Numbered from the stretch's first letter, positions 10,350 through 21,965 are shown. The stretch: 64,000 nt of DNA from Trogon surrucura (GCA_020746105.1 JAJGST010000077.1:1-64000), one strand, 5' to 3'. The notes: a model not told the origin generated them from the sequence alone. Numbers and translations are program-made.

Positions 10350-10692
10350 CAGGATGCAAGGCTACTGCGAGATAAACAGGCACGAGGTGCCTCAGGACTG
10401 CAGACCTTGCTTATCAGCAAAAACAGGGGAGTACAGGCTATAGTTCAGCAAGAGAACATGAGATCCACGTGAGATCCAGCAGTGGCCTCGGTCACTCCAG
10501 GAGCCAGGAGCAGCCAGAGCCTTTCTGCACCCGCAGCCCTGGCAGTGACTGCAGACACCAGCGTTCTCCCCTCCAGCAGCAGGCACTGTCTGCACAGACA
10601 CGCTGTTCCCTTCAGAAAGGGCCGCCTCTGGGGAGAGACTGAGCTGGGAAGTAAGAGCTGCTGAACAGAACTGAGTCTGTTTAGCTCAAAGG
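10350..10692 (-). mobile_element. Diverged LTR fragment related to 23261-24062 and 41051-41861
   Basis: The order GAGCCTTTCTGCA, CACTGTCTGCA, then the end TCTGTTTAGCTCAAA parallels the terminal 370 bp of the LTR at 41051-41861. Identity is clearly lower than between the two large copies. It lies in the 3' flank of OR copy 2. Confidence 0.5.
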
Positions 10693-11050
10693 AGGTGAGC
10701 TGACAATTGCACAGGGGCTCAGGAGGAGTGGGTGGGAGTGGAGAGAGCAGCTCTGGAGAGATCCCGCGCTGGTGCTCCCTGGCTGTGCTGCTCTGCTGGA
10801 ACTCTCTTCCTCTTCCCCTCTGCACATAGGAACTGTCCCTGCAGCTCCAAAATTCCTTTGTTTTATTTAAACACACAGGGAGCACATGCCCTCTTTTACA
10901 AAGCAGTCAGTAAATGAAAGCAGAGAGTGAATTAGAAAGGGGATGAAAACATCACCAAAGGTCAACACCACCATCAATGGTGTTTACAGACAACAGGCTG
11001 GGCCTGCAATGAGTTACACTATAACTGCTATGTCAAAGAAATCGCACAGT

Positions 11051-11986
11051 TTATTGTTTAGAAAAACATCCAGTGATCATTTTCCTGAGGGCATCCTTGA
11101 GCTCCTGGTTCCTCAGGCTGTAGATGAGGGGGTTCACTGCTGGAGGCACCACCGAGTACAGAACCGACACCACCAGGTCCAGGGATGGGGAGGACATGGA
11201 GGGGGGCTTCAAGTAGGAAAAGATGTCAGTGCTGACAAACAGGGAGACCACGGCCAGGTGAGGGAGGCACGTGGAGAAGGCTTTGTGCCGTCCCTGCTCC
11301 GACGGGATCCTCAGCACGGCCCTGAAGATTGCAGTGTAGGACACTAAAATGAAAACAAAACAGCCAAATACTAAACAGGCAGTAACCACAATAAGTCCAA
11401 CTTCCCTGAGGTAGTCCGTGTGTGAGCAGGAGAGCTTGAGGATGTGTGGGATTTCACAGAAGAACTGTCCCACAGCATTGCCCTGGAAGAGGGGCAGTGA
11501 AAACGTATTTGCTGTGTTCAGCACAGCAGTGAGAAAGCCACTGGCCCAGGCAGCTGCTGCCATGTGGGCACAAGCTCTGCTGCCCAGGAGGGTCCCGTAG
11601 TGCAGGGGTTGGCAGATGGCCACGTAGCGGTCGTAGGACATGACAGTGAGGAGAGAAAACTTTGCTCCAAGCAAGAAGAGAAAGAAGAAGACCTGTACAG
11701 CACACCCTTTGTAGGAGATGGCCTCAGTGTCCCAGAGGGAATTGGCCATGGCTTTGGGGACAGTGGTGGACATGGAGCCCAAGTCAAGGACAGAGAGGTT
11801 GAGGAGGAAGAAGTACATGGGGGTGTGGAGGTGGTGGTGCCAGGCGATGGTGGTGATGATGAGGCCGTTGCCCAGGAGGGCAGCCAGGTAGATGCCCAGG
11901 AAGAGCCAGAAGTGCAAGAGCTGCAGCTGCCGCGTGTCTGCGAATGGCAGGAGCAGGAACTGGATGTTGGAGCTGCTGTTGGACAT
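11051..11986 (-). CDS. Olfactory receptor, bird OR14-type, intact single exon (copy 2)
   Basis: A 311-residue seven-transmembrane odorant receptor and tandem paralogue of the gene at 3847-4782. The start at 11986 (MSNSSSNIQF) gives the standard OR N-terminus with an NSS glycosylation site. An upstream in-frame extension of 37 codons is not OR-like. Motifs: GNGLI, LHTPMYFFLLNLS, SYDRYVAICQPLHY (the canonical DRYVAIC kept, unlike copy 1), AFSTCLPHLAVV, and PAVNPLIYSLRNQELKDAL. The last 95 or so codons and the 3' flank are almost identical to copy 1, whereas TM3 to TM5 differ at many sites. A splice acceptor (CTGCTTTGTCAG) ends close upstream. As in copy 1, the TAA stop overlaps AATAAA. Expected role: odorant detection through Golf; ligand unknown. 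Confidence 0.95.
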   Translation of the reverse strand: MSNSSSNIQFLLLPFADTRQLQLLHFWLFLGIYLAALLGNGLIITTIAWHHHLHTPMYFFLLNLSVLDLGSMSTTVPKAMANSLWDTEAISYKGCAVQVFFFLFLLGAKFSLLTVMSYDRYVAICQPLHYGTLLGSRACAHMAAAAWASGFLTAVLNTANTFSLPLFQGNAVGQFFCEIPHILKLSCSHTDYLREVGLIVVTACLVFGCFVFILVSYTAIFRAVLRIPSEQGRHKAFSTCLPHLAVVSLFVSTDIFSYLKPPSMSSPSLDLVVSVLYSVVPPAVNPLIYSLRNQELKDALRKMITGCFSKQ

Positions 11987-12099
11987 TTGCTCGGTGTGAA
12001 CATGGGGACCTGACAAAGCAGGAAAAGGCAGTGAGAAGTTAGGCCGCTTTTCTATGAGTAAGATGTAATTCTCAATGAAAAAATTTTTCTTTTCCATTT

Positions 12100-14560
12100 C
12101 AGAAAAATCTTTGTCAGGTCCCTTTCCTAGGTTATACTTCTTGGCTGCTGAGATTGACAGAGGGAATAGAGGGCTCTTCTGCAGGCTATGGAGGAGTCAG
12201 GCTGCCGTACAGTGGAAGCTAAACAGGAACATGGAACAATCTCAGATTAAATCTCCCCGTGGTAGCCAAGACCCTGTCAGGATTTTTGCTCCCAGCTCAC
12301 CGAACTTCAGAGCAGGGCTGAGGGGAGTGAGTCTTGTTTATTCTGTCCTAGTTGTCCCACCACAGCTGAGGAGTGGTTTTAAGGCATTTCTGTTGAACTG
12401 CATGTGAAACCTTGTGGGTCCTGGGGAGGTGAAGGGACTGTCCCTTAGTGCAGAGTGGGGAGGTCTGAGCTGCCATGAGGTGCCATCTTTTTCTGCAGTC
12501 TGGGGTTCCTCCCAAAAGAAATTGGACCCTGCTGAGAGCAGAGGAATCCCCTTTCAAAGTATGCATCACAAAAACCTGCCTTAATATTCCTGAGGAAGAT
12601 CTCAGCTCTCTCCTCCCAGCCAGGGACAACCAGGGTTAATTGCAGCTGTCTGAAGACACGCTTGCAGCAGCCTGGTAGTGGCCTCAGTGCTGAGGTGTCC
12701 TCTCCATGGGACTGCCGGGTAACACAGAGGTGCCGTGGCTGAGCTGTGCCGTGTGCTGGGCAGCTGCTTTCACACAGTCAAAGAGCCCAATGTCCAAAAT
12801 GTGACATGTCCTGTAAGGAGGGTCAGATCGTTGTCATTCCCACACAGGGAAGTGCCCAGAGCCCCTGAGTTTCACAGGAGACTTGGTTGCTTTTCCTCTA
12901 TGGACATGTCTGCCTAGCAGGACCCGCAGCACTGATGCCTCAGCAGCATCTGAACCCTCACTCACCTCAGTAGTGGCTGGGTGCTGGTAGAAGGCAACTC
13001 GTCACCTGGTCTCAGTGACATTAAGGGCGGATGGTGGTCCCTACAGGGTGGAAGTGAGGAGACCAGGGGTTACTCCAGGGAAGACACCTGCAGTACAGGA
13101 GATGGCAGGGGGGCACTCGAATTCTCTCCTCCTCTGGCATTTCTGTCAGCAGCTTCCTCGCTCTCCCTGCCCATGGCTCTGCTGCTGAAGCTTTCTCTGC
13201 TGGAGCTGCTCCTCTGCCTCAGTTTCTCCTCCCCATTCACCCCCTGGGTGCTCAGCTCTGCCCTGCACACAGCTCCTGGCACCAAGACAGCAAAAGGAGC
13301 TCTGGGTGTGAAGGGGCAGTTCACACTAAAACTAGGACCTCATTGACCTTTTCAGAGCAGAAAAAGAAATTCCCATCTCCCACTGCCCACTCAGCCCACC
13401 AAGAGGAGAAATGCCGAAGCACAGACTGCTTGCCTTTCAGGGAAATGCTGCCTCGAAGTTCTTCTTCAACAGGACCCTCTGCCAATGTCCTGGTGTTGAT
13501 TCGGAACATCTCATGAGGCACATTCTTAAGAGCAGAGGGACCCTGCCAGGGGTCCCTCCTTTCCCCCGTATCTTCTCTCCCAGCACCGTGGGGACCTCCC
13601 CGGGCAGGCTGAGCGCTGACCCTGGCAGGCAGCAGAGTCCCTGCCCCGGCACACAGCCCCTGGCACTGTGCAGGGATCCTGCTGGCAAGAACAACCCTGG
13701 GCACCCCTGCCTGGGCACCCCTGCAGTCACAGTCATTCACACTTGCCTCACAAGAGTCTCGGGATGGGGACTCCACCTTACAGATCCCATAAGCTGTGGC
13801 TCTGACAGCTTGAGGAGACATCTGCAGGAACTGCATCTGCATTGCTCTGGACCCCAAGACTTCCTCTGTACAAGGCTGTGAAGATTCCTCCTCTTCTCAG
13901 CTCTCAGCACCCTCCCTCCACTCTGCCTTTCAGCTCTCTGTGCTGGCTCCTCTGCCCTGGGTACCTGCAGGCAGTGCCCTCAGCCCTGCTGCGCTGGGCA
14001 GAGGAGCTGCTCCTGGGCAGAGCTGTCTCTCGGCAGCGCTGCCCGCTTGCCATCAGCTCCCTCCATGCCAGGAGCCCAGCCCAGCTCAGCAGCACAGCAC
14101 CAGGCCAAGGCACCACTTGCTCTGGCCCCTCGGGACTCCCTCCAGGTGCCCCTGGGGTTCAGCGGAACCTGCTGAGAATCAGCCTGATGAAATCACTCAC
14201 ATTTCCTCCCTCAGCTGGGAGAGACACTTCTTTCCAGCAATGTCTTTTGTCCTGTCAGTGATGGAGTTAGGTCCTAGAGTCACCTTTCCCTGACGGATCA
14301 TCAGGCAGGACACCCAGACAGGCACAGGCAGGGATATCCTTGACAGCCACTGCGGGAAGGGACTCAGTGGAGTCAATCGAGGCATCTCATCCTGGGTTTG
14401 TAGTCCTGGGGCTCAGAAGGGACTTAGCTGCCTCCTATGCCTGCCACACCAAGGGATCCCTCTTGCTCACTTCAGGAGGGCACAAAATTCTTCCCTGCAT
14501 GTGAGCTCCTTTGCTGTGCCCTCATGGAAATGACTGGAGACGGAGGGCAGCAGTGAGGTG
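12100..14560. other. Upstream flank of OR copy 2, duplicated DNA, no gene
   Basis: No supported gene. 13100-14130 is the partner of 6120-7345 in the first OR unit, with an offset of about 6.8 kb against 7.2 kb at the receptors, so the units differ by insertions such as the LTR at 4845. Confidence 0.55.
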
Positions 14561-14568
14561 TCCAGATG

Positions 14569-15010
14569 TGTGGATACCCTACATTTTACAGCTAGCTGTG
14601 CTGGCAGCGCTGTGTTGAAAAATTAAGACATTCATCCTTGAGCTCTTTTCTAAACAAGTACAGAACTCTTGCTTGCTTATAATGAAAAGGGACTGAGACC
14701 AGCCAAGTACAGCTCCTGTTGGGATTTTGTTCATGAAAATGTACAGATAAGATGCATCCTGTACACAAAATGTGCACGGGAGTGAATGGGAGAGTGTGAT
14801 CAAAGCAGACCTAGGAACTCCTGGTCTCCCCGTGTGTTAAGAGAGTGATTGAAGCAGTACATGAACTGATAACAACCCTGGCTACATAGTCTGGTCTCCT
14901 TCTTGTAGCCCATAAATAGTGCTCTTTGCTGATAAACTTTATCTTAGTTTCTCTTGAGAGCCGAGTCCATGCCTTTAAGTCCACCACACAGATGCAAATG
15001 CCTGGTGACA
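14569..15010 (+). mobile_element. Solo LTR fragment, same family as 43360-43802
   Basis: It begins TGTGGATACC and includes TTGAGCTCTTTTCTAAACAA, then ATAAATAGTGCTCTTTGCTG. It runs parallel to the reverse complement of 43430-43802 at about 75-80%. The end near 15010 (CCTGGTGACA) does not match the other copy well. Nothing retroviral follows it. Confidence 0.6.
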
Positions 15011-16155
15011 TCTGAGGTTCCAGAGATGGTCAAACTTACGTGAACTCAAATGGAGGAGTTCAAAGAGTCAGGGTAACACCTGCGGGCATCTTGTTGAAGA
15101 ATCTTGGGACTTTCCTTTGGCCAGCTGAAATGACAGCTGATGTTGAAAAAGAGGGCAACTGAACCTGTTCCTCCTCATGATGGTCAGGGTGGCCTACAGA
15201 GATATTCATATGACAGAATGGAGTCACGTGACATAGGAGAGCTCAGTCTCTCCTTCTTCTCCATCTGCTGGATGTACTAAATCTTTACTGGCTATATTGG
15301 CAGTGGTCTCATGTTCAGCTCCATGTTGTGTTACAGAATTTAAGGCAGCTACTGAATTCAATGCTGCAATCCAGGCCCCAGAAGCTGCAGGAGATGCAAG
15401 GGCTGGCACAGAAACAACAGAAAAAAACGTTCCCACTCAGGGCGGGTGTGTGATAAGACATCCCAGTGTGATTTGATGCCTTTGTGCCACTGACAGTTCC
15501 CGTCAGTCAGAGGCATCAGTCACCAGATGCCATTGGAAAGGCAAGGACTGTCCCTTCTACCCCACAGCTGCAGGCACTGTGTGAACACGCAGCACATCAC
15601 ACCGGGGTCTGTACCCACTCCACTGATGATCCAGCCAAGGAACAGCCCAGGCGTTTGAACAGTGTGCCTGGACACCTCCTACCTGCAGGGACAGCATCCT
15701 CCAAGCACAGCAGCAGTTCCTATCAAAGCTCAGTGGAATCTCAAAAGGCAATTGAAGGGCACCAAGATGAGCTGTTGTTACTTCAGGAAAAATTAAAGAT
15801 GAGCTGTCACTATTACAGGACCAATGTTAAATTCTGTAAGAGGAAGTGTAGATAGATCTGAGATAGCCCATGTCCTCTGTGCCCCAGCTACAACCAGCAA
15901 GGTCTCCCAGGCCTTGGTGCTGTGAGGCAGGACTCTGGATGGGAAAGGGGAACAAGCAGGGATGAACAGGGAACAAGCCAGGGGTGACTTGAGCGATCTA
16001 CACCCTTCCCAGTCCATGGAACAAGAGGGGATGAATCCAAGGGTGCTGAGAGAAGTTGCTGAAGTTGCTGGTCTGTTATGATGCTCGTAAGAGAGACACT
16101 CATGCTATGTGAGATTTCTTTTGAAATGTTGTTCTTAGATCTATCACCATAATGA
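15011..16155. other. No gene or recognised repeat seen
   Basis: About 1.1 kb of unremarkable intergenic DNA. The longest frame, 15484-15855 on the plus strand, has no recognisable domain and no splice or family support. Confidence 0.4.
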
Positions 16156-16159
16156 GAGA

Positions 16160-16655
16160 GTAGCCTTGTGATCTACTGCCGGAGGGACTGAACTCCATTC
16201 ACCACCACTCTTCGGGTCAGGCCATGCAGCCAGTTTTTCATCCAGCAGAGCACACACCTGTCCAAGCTCTGAGCAGCCAATTTCTGCAGGAAAATGCTGT
16301 GGGAAATGGTGTCAAAGGTTTTCTGAACTCCAGACAGACAGCACCCACAGCACTTACCTCATACTTTCCTCAGAATTGGGTCACTCTCTCATAGAAGGAT
16401 ATCAGATCAGTCAAGTAGGACCTGCCTTTCTCAAACCCGTGCTGACTGGGCCAGATCACTGTCCTGTAAGTGTCACATGATGGCACTCAAGATGATCTGT
16501 TCCACAATCTTCTCTGGCACTGAGGTCACACTGACAGGCCTGTAGTTCCCCAGATCTTCTTTCTTGCCCTTCTTGTAGATGGGTGTCAACTTTGTTTAAG
16601 TCCAGTCAACTGGGAATGGAGAGGAACTAGCGAGACTCCAGAGGACATCTGCCAG
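16160..16655 (-). mobile_element. Old CR1 LINE fragment (RT region)
   Basis: Minus-strand reading shows degraded CR1 ORF2. Recognisable parts are the segment for Y..PVSLTS..GKIVEQ near 16560-16490 and the SFYERVTQF-like segment near 16400. It is full of stops. The class II provirus at 16657 starts directly after it. Confidence 0.7.
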
Positions 16656-16656
16656 G

Positions 16657-17101
16657 TGTTGGGGAATGGCTTGCAGAAAGGGGTCATTCTGATTATATGC
16701 AGTTGGTGGGCCAACAGAATGACGCTCACTTGGAGAGAACTAGTGTTGCTGGCCTTGACATGACTAGGCCAAACTAGGCCTCCGGCATAGGTGTGTTGCC
16801 ACCCCAGCAAGGTCACAGTGCCCTTGAGGAAGAAAAACAACTAGGGCAAATCCGGTTAGAACTGGTAAGGGGGGAGCTGCAGCTTAAGCAAGAAACCACA
16901 AGTAGGCGGGGTATGCAAACATGACCTTTTCGGGCTGGCCTATGAACAAGCTGTATTTGGAATATATGAATGCAAAATGTATATAAAGCCACAAGCAGCG
17001 CAGTAAAGTTGGTCACTACTTTATGATCCATCCTGGATTGCTGGTGTCCTTACTTTATGATCCATACTGGATTGTTGGTGTCCTTTGTTACCTTCTCGTC
17101 A
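16657..17101 (+). repeat. 5' LTR of the class II provirus
   Basis: 445 bp from TGTTGGGGAATGG to TTCTCGTCA. A TATA-like ATGTATATAAAGCC lies at about 16977-16990. The R/U5 region holds two copies of a 34-bp unit around TTTATGATCCAT; the 3' LTR has three. Confidence 0.9.
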
Positions 17102-17103
17102 AG

Positions 17104-17121
17104 TGGCGCCCGAACAGGGAC
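17104..17121 (+). other. Retroviral primer binding site (tRNA-Lys type)
   Basis: TGGCGCCCGAACAGGGAC lies two bases after the 5' LTR. It is complementary to the 3' end of tRNA-Lys3, the primer used by many beta- and lentiviruses. Confidence 0.88.
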
Positions 17122-17311
17122 CCCGCTTATTCCAACAGGGGTCAACCTAGGAAAGACGAGAAGCCAGAGACTGGTGCAACGGGAGCCGGTGCGGCGACTC
17201 CTCCGGCAGGGGGCACGACGAGCCCGGGAGGACGGCAGAGGGCCGGGAGCTGCAGCAAGGGAGCGCTCCGTCGCAGGAGTAGGGGACGCGCAGGAGGTAC
17301 GGCTGGCCAGC

Positions 17312-18247
17312 ATGGATAAAGAGGTAGCGCTTTCTCTCCTTCGAAGCTTTTTAGAAAAGCGAAAAGTAAGATTTAATCTTAAACATCTGTCCGGTTTGTG
17401 TGCCTATGGTTACGGAAAGGGACTTTTCAAATCAGGGGATGATTATTTTGACTGGAACCAGTGGAGGGAAACTGGCAGTGAGCTTTGGGACGATGTTATA
17501 GATGGAAAAAAGGAAGCCAAAGCTCTCCAGGTTCCTTGGCGAGAGACTATTAATGCAATCGCTAAATATAAAAAGGAAAGAGCCCTGGCCGTTTCGGTAT
17601 CAGCGAAACTAGATGGAACACAAAGGGTGGCTTCTCCTCTTGTGGAAAATCACCAGCCGCAGGCTTTTAATTTGTTAGCGCCAGGACCGCCTGCTGTAGG
17701 TTTGCCAGCGGAGGTCGCTAGGACCCCGGCAGAAGCGGAACAGCGGATGCAGGAGACTGCTGCCGCGCCGCCACCTTATAACCAGGGATCCGACATTGCC
17801 TGCGTAGCAGGTTCTTCTTCTCCATCACCCTCAGCACCACCTTTGTCATCGGCTCTGAATCCCTTTTTACAGGACATTGCTGTCCAAACCTCTGCACTGC
17901 CCTCTCGGAGGGGCTCTGTTTCAGGACTGAATCCTTTTGTAGAAAGTCGTAGTCAGGAGCGCTATGGGTACCAGAGAGGTGGGCACGTCCTGTGCCCGGC
18001 CAGCAAGACCATCCTGACCGTGGTATTGTTGGAGATGTGTCTCCTGACATTGCAGACACGGGCCATCTACAGGGTGAACGACAGAACCAATATTGTTCGG
18101 GATGATGAGGGGAGCAGCCTGCGTCAGCAGAAGCTTGACAGGCAGCGAGCATTGCTAGAACAGAAGCATTCCGAAGAACAAGCACCATTGGTTGAATCGT
18201 ATCTTAACAGCAACAGCAGCACCATATGTCATGGTATACAAACGTGA
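17312..18247 (+). pseudogene. Endogenous retroviral gag, 5' part (matrix and late-domain region)
   Basis: The frame from the ATG at 17312 is open for 311 codons. The first 95 or so residues look like a betaretroviral matrix protein ([18 protein letters not shown], later [17 protein letters not shown]). A PPPY late-budding motif lies at about residues 153-156. No capsid major homology region and no CCHC zinc knuckles follow, so capsid and nucleocapsid are missing and the frame runs into unrelated sequence. The upstream 85 in-frame codons (17057-17311) cross the LTR and leader and are not gag. It cannot assemble a particle alone. Confidence 0.8.
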
Positions 18248-18249
18248 TC

Positions 18250-19470
18250 TATCGCATGCACATTTACTGCAAGACATAGTGTGATGCTCTCCATACTAAA
18301 TTTATGCTCATGAGAACAAACTTTGTTGGTTTGGGTTTTGTAGTGAATAATTGGTATCCTTCACTCGTGTTTGGGGGTAAAAACCTCAGAATTTGTAGCA
18401 TTAGCCTAACAGGAGGGAGCGAGGTACTGGCTGCCATCTCAGTGCTGTGGGGAAGAGAGAGTGGCTTGTCCCTTCTGCCTTGAATATTTAAATGTCTTCA
18501 GCCTTGGTTCCTACTGAAGTAAAGCTTATGCTGTTCTCTCTGTGTATTCCTCTATACGTAAATTTGCGTAAGCCTGATAGTGTTCATGATAAATTTGAAA
18601 CCTGTTAACTAATTTCAGCTAACTTTGAATGTAATAATTTCAAAGATACTGTGTTTCTGCAAGGTTCGTTAAAATAGGTGTGTAGGTAGAGACAAGCATC
18701 TCAAACTTGTCCAATGTGATCTGCACTTCCTTATTAAAGATTACAGGACCCTGAAGGGACAGAGACACTTTAGGTATCACAGCCACAGGGAAAAAGATTA
18801 TAATGTCATTTCTGTATTCCTGGACTTCAAAGAATTTAGTCATCAAAAGTAAATCCGAAGGAAAACAGTCATTGTTTAGCTCTGTGCTCATATGGCCAAT
18901 GCTTGTTGGCCCCCTAATGAGGATAGGTGCATAATTTTCCTCAGGATTTCCTGGAGAAAAACTTGGGTAATCCTTGTTCCGTATGATGTCTCTTGTAGAT
19001 CTTGTTCCAGGTTGCTGACACTCCAAGAGTTATAGAGAACAGTAATTTTCAAATTTTCCTGTTTTTCAGATCGTTAATTTGAATTTGTTGTAAGAGAGTC
19101 ACAAGCTTCTGCAGCAAAAGGTTTCCTTCCCTGAGTATTGATGGGACAGGAGCTGAAATCCACTGGTACTGGCAAAGCAGTTGGTTGTTTTCAGGTTGGG
19201 AATGCTACTAGGTGGCAGAGTACCTAAGATTTAATGTCTAAAACTCAAACTTCAAGAGGCGTTTGTGAATCCGCCTCTGGAAAAAAGGCCCAGACCAACC
19301 AATATCCTTCTTTTAAACAAAAAAAAACTTAATCCATTATTCAGTTCAGATCTCGTAACAAGTGTACTGCACTTGCTGTAGTTTTTGTCTGCACTGTCAT
19401 TTCGTTCTCAGTAAGTGGTGACATCTTTCAGTGAGGAGATGGTAGGTATTTACTGGACTAATTAGGCACA
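18250..19470. other. Non-retroviral insert inside the provirus
   Basis: About 1.2 kb between gag and env TM without retroviral motifs on the sense strand. It is AT-richer than its surroundings. On the minus strand 19026-18640 is an open frame of 128 codons of ordinary protein composition (stretches such as DIIIFFPVAVIPKVSLSLQG). A second frame at about 19060-18905 reads KITVLYNSWSVSNLEQDLQE, as if one coding sequence were split by a frameshift. I do not recognise the protein. It may be a piece of a cellular gene taken up antisense to the virus. Confidence 0.6.
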
Positions 19471-19472
19471 CT

Positions 19473-20010
19473 ATGAAAAGTGCAAGTTTCGGAGTCTTTT
19501 ACCCCTGGTTTGCAATTGGTAGAGTTCCAGCTCAAGCCATAAAACAGTTGGAGCGATTGGCATGTTGGTCAGTTAAGCAAGCCAATGTTACCACAGATGT
19601 TTTGTCACAATTGCTACATGATCAAGACAGCTTACGTCATGCCTTTTGCAAGATCGTGCTGCCATTGATTTCTTGTTACTGGCACATGGTCATGGGTGTG
19701 AGGACTTTGAAGGGATGTGTTGTTTTAACCTTTCTGACCATAGTGCATCTGTTCACAAGAAATTAGCTTGGTTAGAATCTCATACTCAAAGGGTTGTTAA
19801 GAATGTGAGTCCCTTTGATGATTGGTTGAAATCACTTTTTGGTGGAGTTTCCCCTTGGTTGCTTAGCTTGTTTAAGGAAGGTTTACGCTTTATAGGTATA
19901 GTATTGTTGATGTTGATTGTTCTGCGCATTGTCTATGGCTGTATTATGAGGGGTGTTGAACGAGTAACGCGAGCTCACATTCTGTTGGCCCAAAAACAAA
20001 AAGGGGGATT
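19473..20010 (+). pseudogene. Endogenous retroviral env, TM end, frameshifted
   Basis: Two overlapping frames (19473-19640, then 19646-20010) together cover the transmembrane subunit. In order these are a heptad-like helix (AIKQLERLACWSVKQAN), an immunosuppressive-like region ending in a CX6CC motif (CEDFEGMCC), and a hydrophobic membrane span (about 19875-19935). A frameshift near 19640-19650 separates them, and the SU subunit and most of the fusion peptide region are missing. The CX6CC motif is typical of TM subunits that bind SU covalently. Confidence 0.8.
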
Positions 20011-20489
20011 TGTTGGGAAATGGCTTGCAGAAAGGGGTCATTCTGATTGTATGCAGTTGGTGGGCCAACAGAATGACGCTCACTTGGAGAGAACCAGTGT
20101 TGCTGGCCTTGACATGACTAGGCCAAACTAGGCCTCCGGCATAGGTGTGTTGCCACCCCAGCAAGGTCACAGTGCCCTTGAGGAAGAAAAACAACTAGGG
20201 CAAATCCGGTTAGAACTGGTAAGGGGGGAGCTGCAGCTTAAGCAAGAAACCACAAGTAGGCGGGGTATGCAAACATGACCTTTTCGGGCTGGCCTATGAA
20301 CAAGCTGTATTTGGAATATATGAATGCAAAATGTATATAAAGCCACAAGCAGCGCAGTAAAGTTGGTCACTACTTTATGATCCATCCTGGATTGCTGGTG
20401 TCCTTACTTTATGATCCATACTGGATTGTTGGTGTCCTTACTTTATGATCCATACTGGATTGTTGGTGTCCTTTGTTACCTTCTCGTCA
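20011..20489 (+). repeat. 3' LTR of the class II provirus
   Basis: 479 bp, nearly identical to 16657-17101 apart from about three substitutions and one more copy of the 34-bp unit at about 20425-20470. Confidence 0.9.
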
Positions 20490-20499
20490 GCCAGGATGC

Positions 20500-20620
20500 A
20501 TTTTGGAGCCTGTGTAGAGAGGCTAAGAGTCCTGAGCTTCTTTAGCCTGGTGAAGGAGGAGGCTCCAGGCACTGCACTAGTAGTATACAACCGCTTGGAG
20601 GGTGGTTTTAGAGATGATAG
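20500..20620 (+). mobile_element. CR1 LINE fragment (C-terminal ORF2)
   Basis: AGGCTAAGAGTCCTGAGCTT, then TTTAGCCTGGTGAAGGAGGA, corresponds to the [15 protein letters not shown] part of CR1 ORF2. Short and decayed. Confidence 0.6.
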
Positions 20621-21965
20621 ATCTTTTAGTGGAACTGGGAGAAAAAAAAACTTCCAAGTGCAGCTCGGAAGGTTCAGACTGCGTGTGAGGAAAAAGAGAT
20701 GTCACTCTTGTTTACTCGGGGTAAAATTGTGGTTCAAGATGTCAACCAGATAGATCTGTTGAACATTCCATTGATTTGCGTTGCAAGCAATGGCCAGTGA
20801 GAGTAGAGCGACGTCAGTGAAGTTCTAGAAATGAGAGGATGAGAAGTAGGTGGGAAAGCAAGAAGGGAGTCAACAGCCTGAAGGGACAGAGGAGCAGGCA
20901 TGGACAGGGCAGGACAGGCTGCAGGAGAGATGGCCAAGGGCTCTGGCAAGGCTGAAAGGCCCAACAGCACCCAGGGCTTTGTCCTCTTGGCCACAGCAGC
21001 TGCCTCGGCCACCAAGGCCCAAGGAGATGAAACTTTCTGCTGAGGCTCCCAGGTTCTGCCTTGCCAGGGCCTGGGGGTCAGGGCTTGGCCTTTCTCCTTC
21101 ATCCAACCAGCCCAAGGCTTTTCTGAGCATTACAGCCACTGCACAGTGCCTGGGCCTGCCTGCAGTCATGGCCTCCAGTGAGCTGCTCTGACGAGCCCCT
21201 GGGGAGCCTTTGTCAGTAACGAGCCTCCCCGGGACTGATTAATACTTCCAGGTACTGAGAGTTTTGCTTCTGACTTGGACTTCTTGAGATGTTTCTTCAG
21301 TCTTCTGTGAGTACCTGTGAGGTTCCTGTAATGAGCCCCAAATGCACCACGGAGCTGGTTATCTCCTTGTAGTTTTCTTCAGGAAAATTGTGCAGCTAAT
21401 TGGAGCTGTTTCTTGGGTAGTCAAGGAGGAAGCATGCATAATAAAAATTACTTTTTATTTTTTCAAAAAACTTTTTTATTACCTTTTAGTTTAGAAAAGA
21501 GTTTAGATCAGCATTCTCTAAGTGATGATGCTCAACAATCTCTCCTCAAAGGTCTGGACCAGTAGGGGAAGCAGTCCCTTGAGGTTTGATACTCTTTGGA
21601 CTCCAGACCCAGTGCTCTCAAGACAAGCACCTTGACACTCTCCATTGACACCAGTGTCAACCCAGTGCTCCCAGTATCATTCTCTTGCTTCCCCTATAGC
21701 ACCCCAGTGTTCCCAGTGCAGCTCCCTGGCTCTCCCCAGTGCTACCTGGGAGGGTGGGAGGGGACACCAGGCGTGTCACCTGGGACTTCTTAGTGGGGAA
21801 GGGCAGAGGGAAAGTTCCTGGGAGATGGAGAGGAGGGGGGAGGTGAGGGGACGGGGGTCAGAGGAGGTGTTGACAGGGCTGGGGTCTCAGGAGAGGGAGG
21901 GAGCTGGTGGGGGGGCACAGAGAGCCCTCTCCCCCTGGGCACACATTGGGCCCACCTGGCCCTCA
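20621..21965. other. No gene; dispersed repeat copy 2 at 21166-21590
   Basis: No supported coding region. 21166-21590 is the partner of 8580-9010. 21640-21760 holds a few degenerate CCCAGTGCTCCCAGT units like the large minisatellite at 58345. Confidence 0.5.

Larger units (their letters stand above)
16657..20489 (+). mobile_element. Young class II (betaretrovirus-like) provirus, recombinant or non-autonomous
   Basis: A 3.8-kb provirus with two LTRs (16657-17101 and 20011-20489) and a perfect 6-bp target duplication GCCAGG (16651-16656 and 20490-20495). A primer site TGGCGCCCGAACAGGGAC at 17104 fits tRNA-Lys3, and a polypurine tract AAAAAGGGGGA lies just before the 3' LTR. By eye the LTRs differ at only about three positions, plus one extra 34-bp tandem copy in the 3' LTR. 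Inside are a partial gag, about 1.2 kb without retroviral features and a frameshifted env TM part. Protease, polymerase and env SU are absent, so it cannot move on its own. Confidence 0.92.

Noticed and set aside
17057..17311. Upstream 85 codons in frame with gag
   Set aside because: They translate LTR and leader DNA including the primer site; the gag-like sequence begins at 17312.
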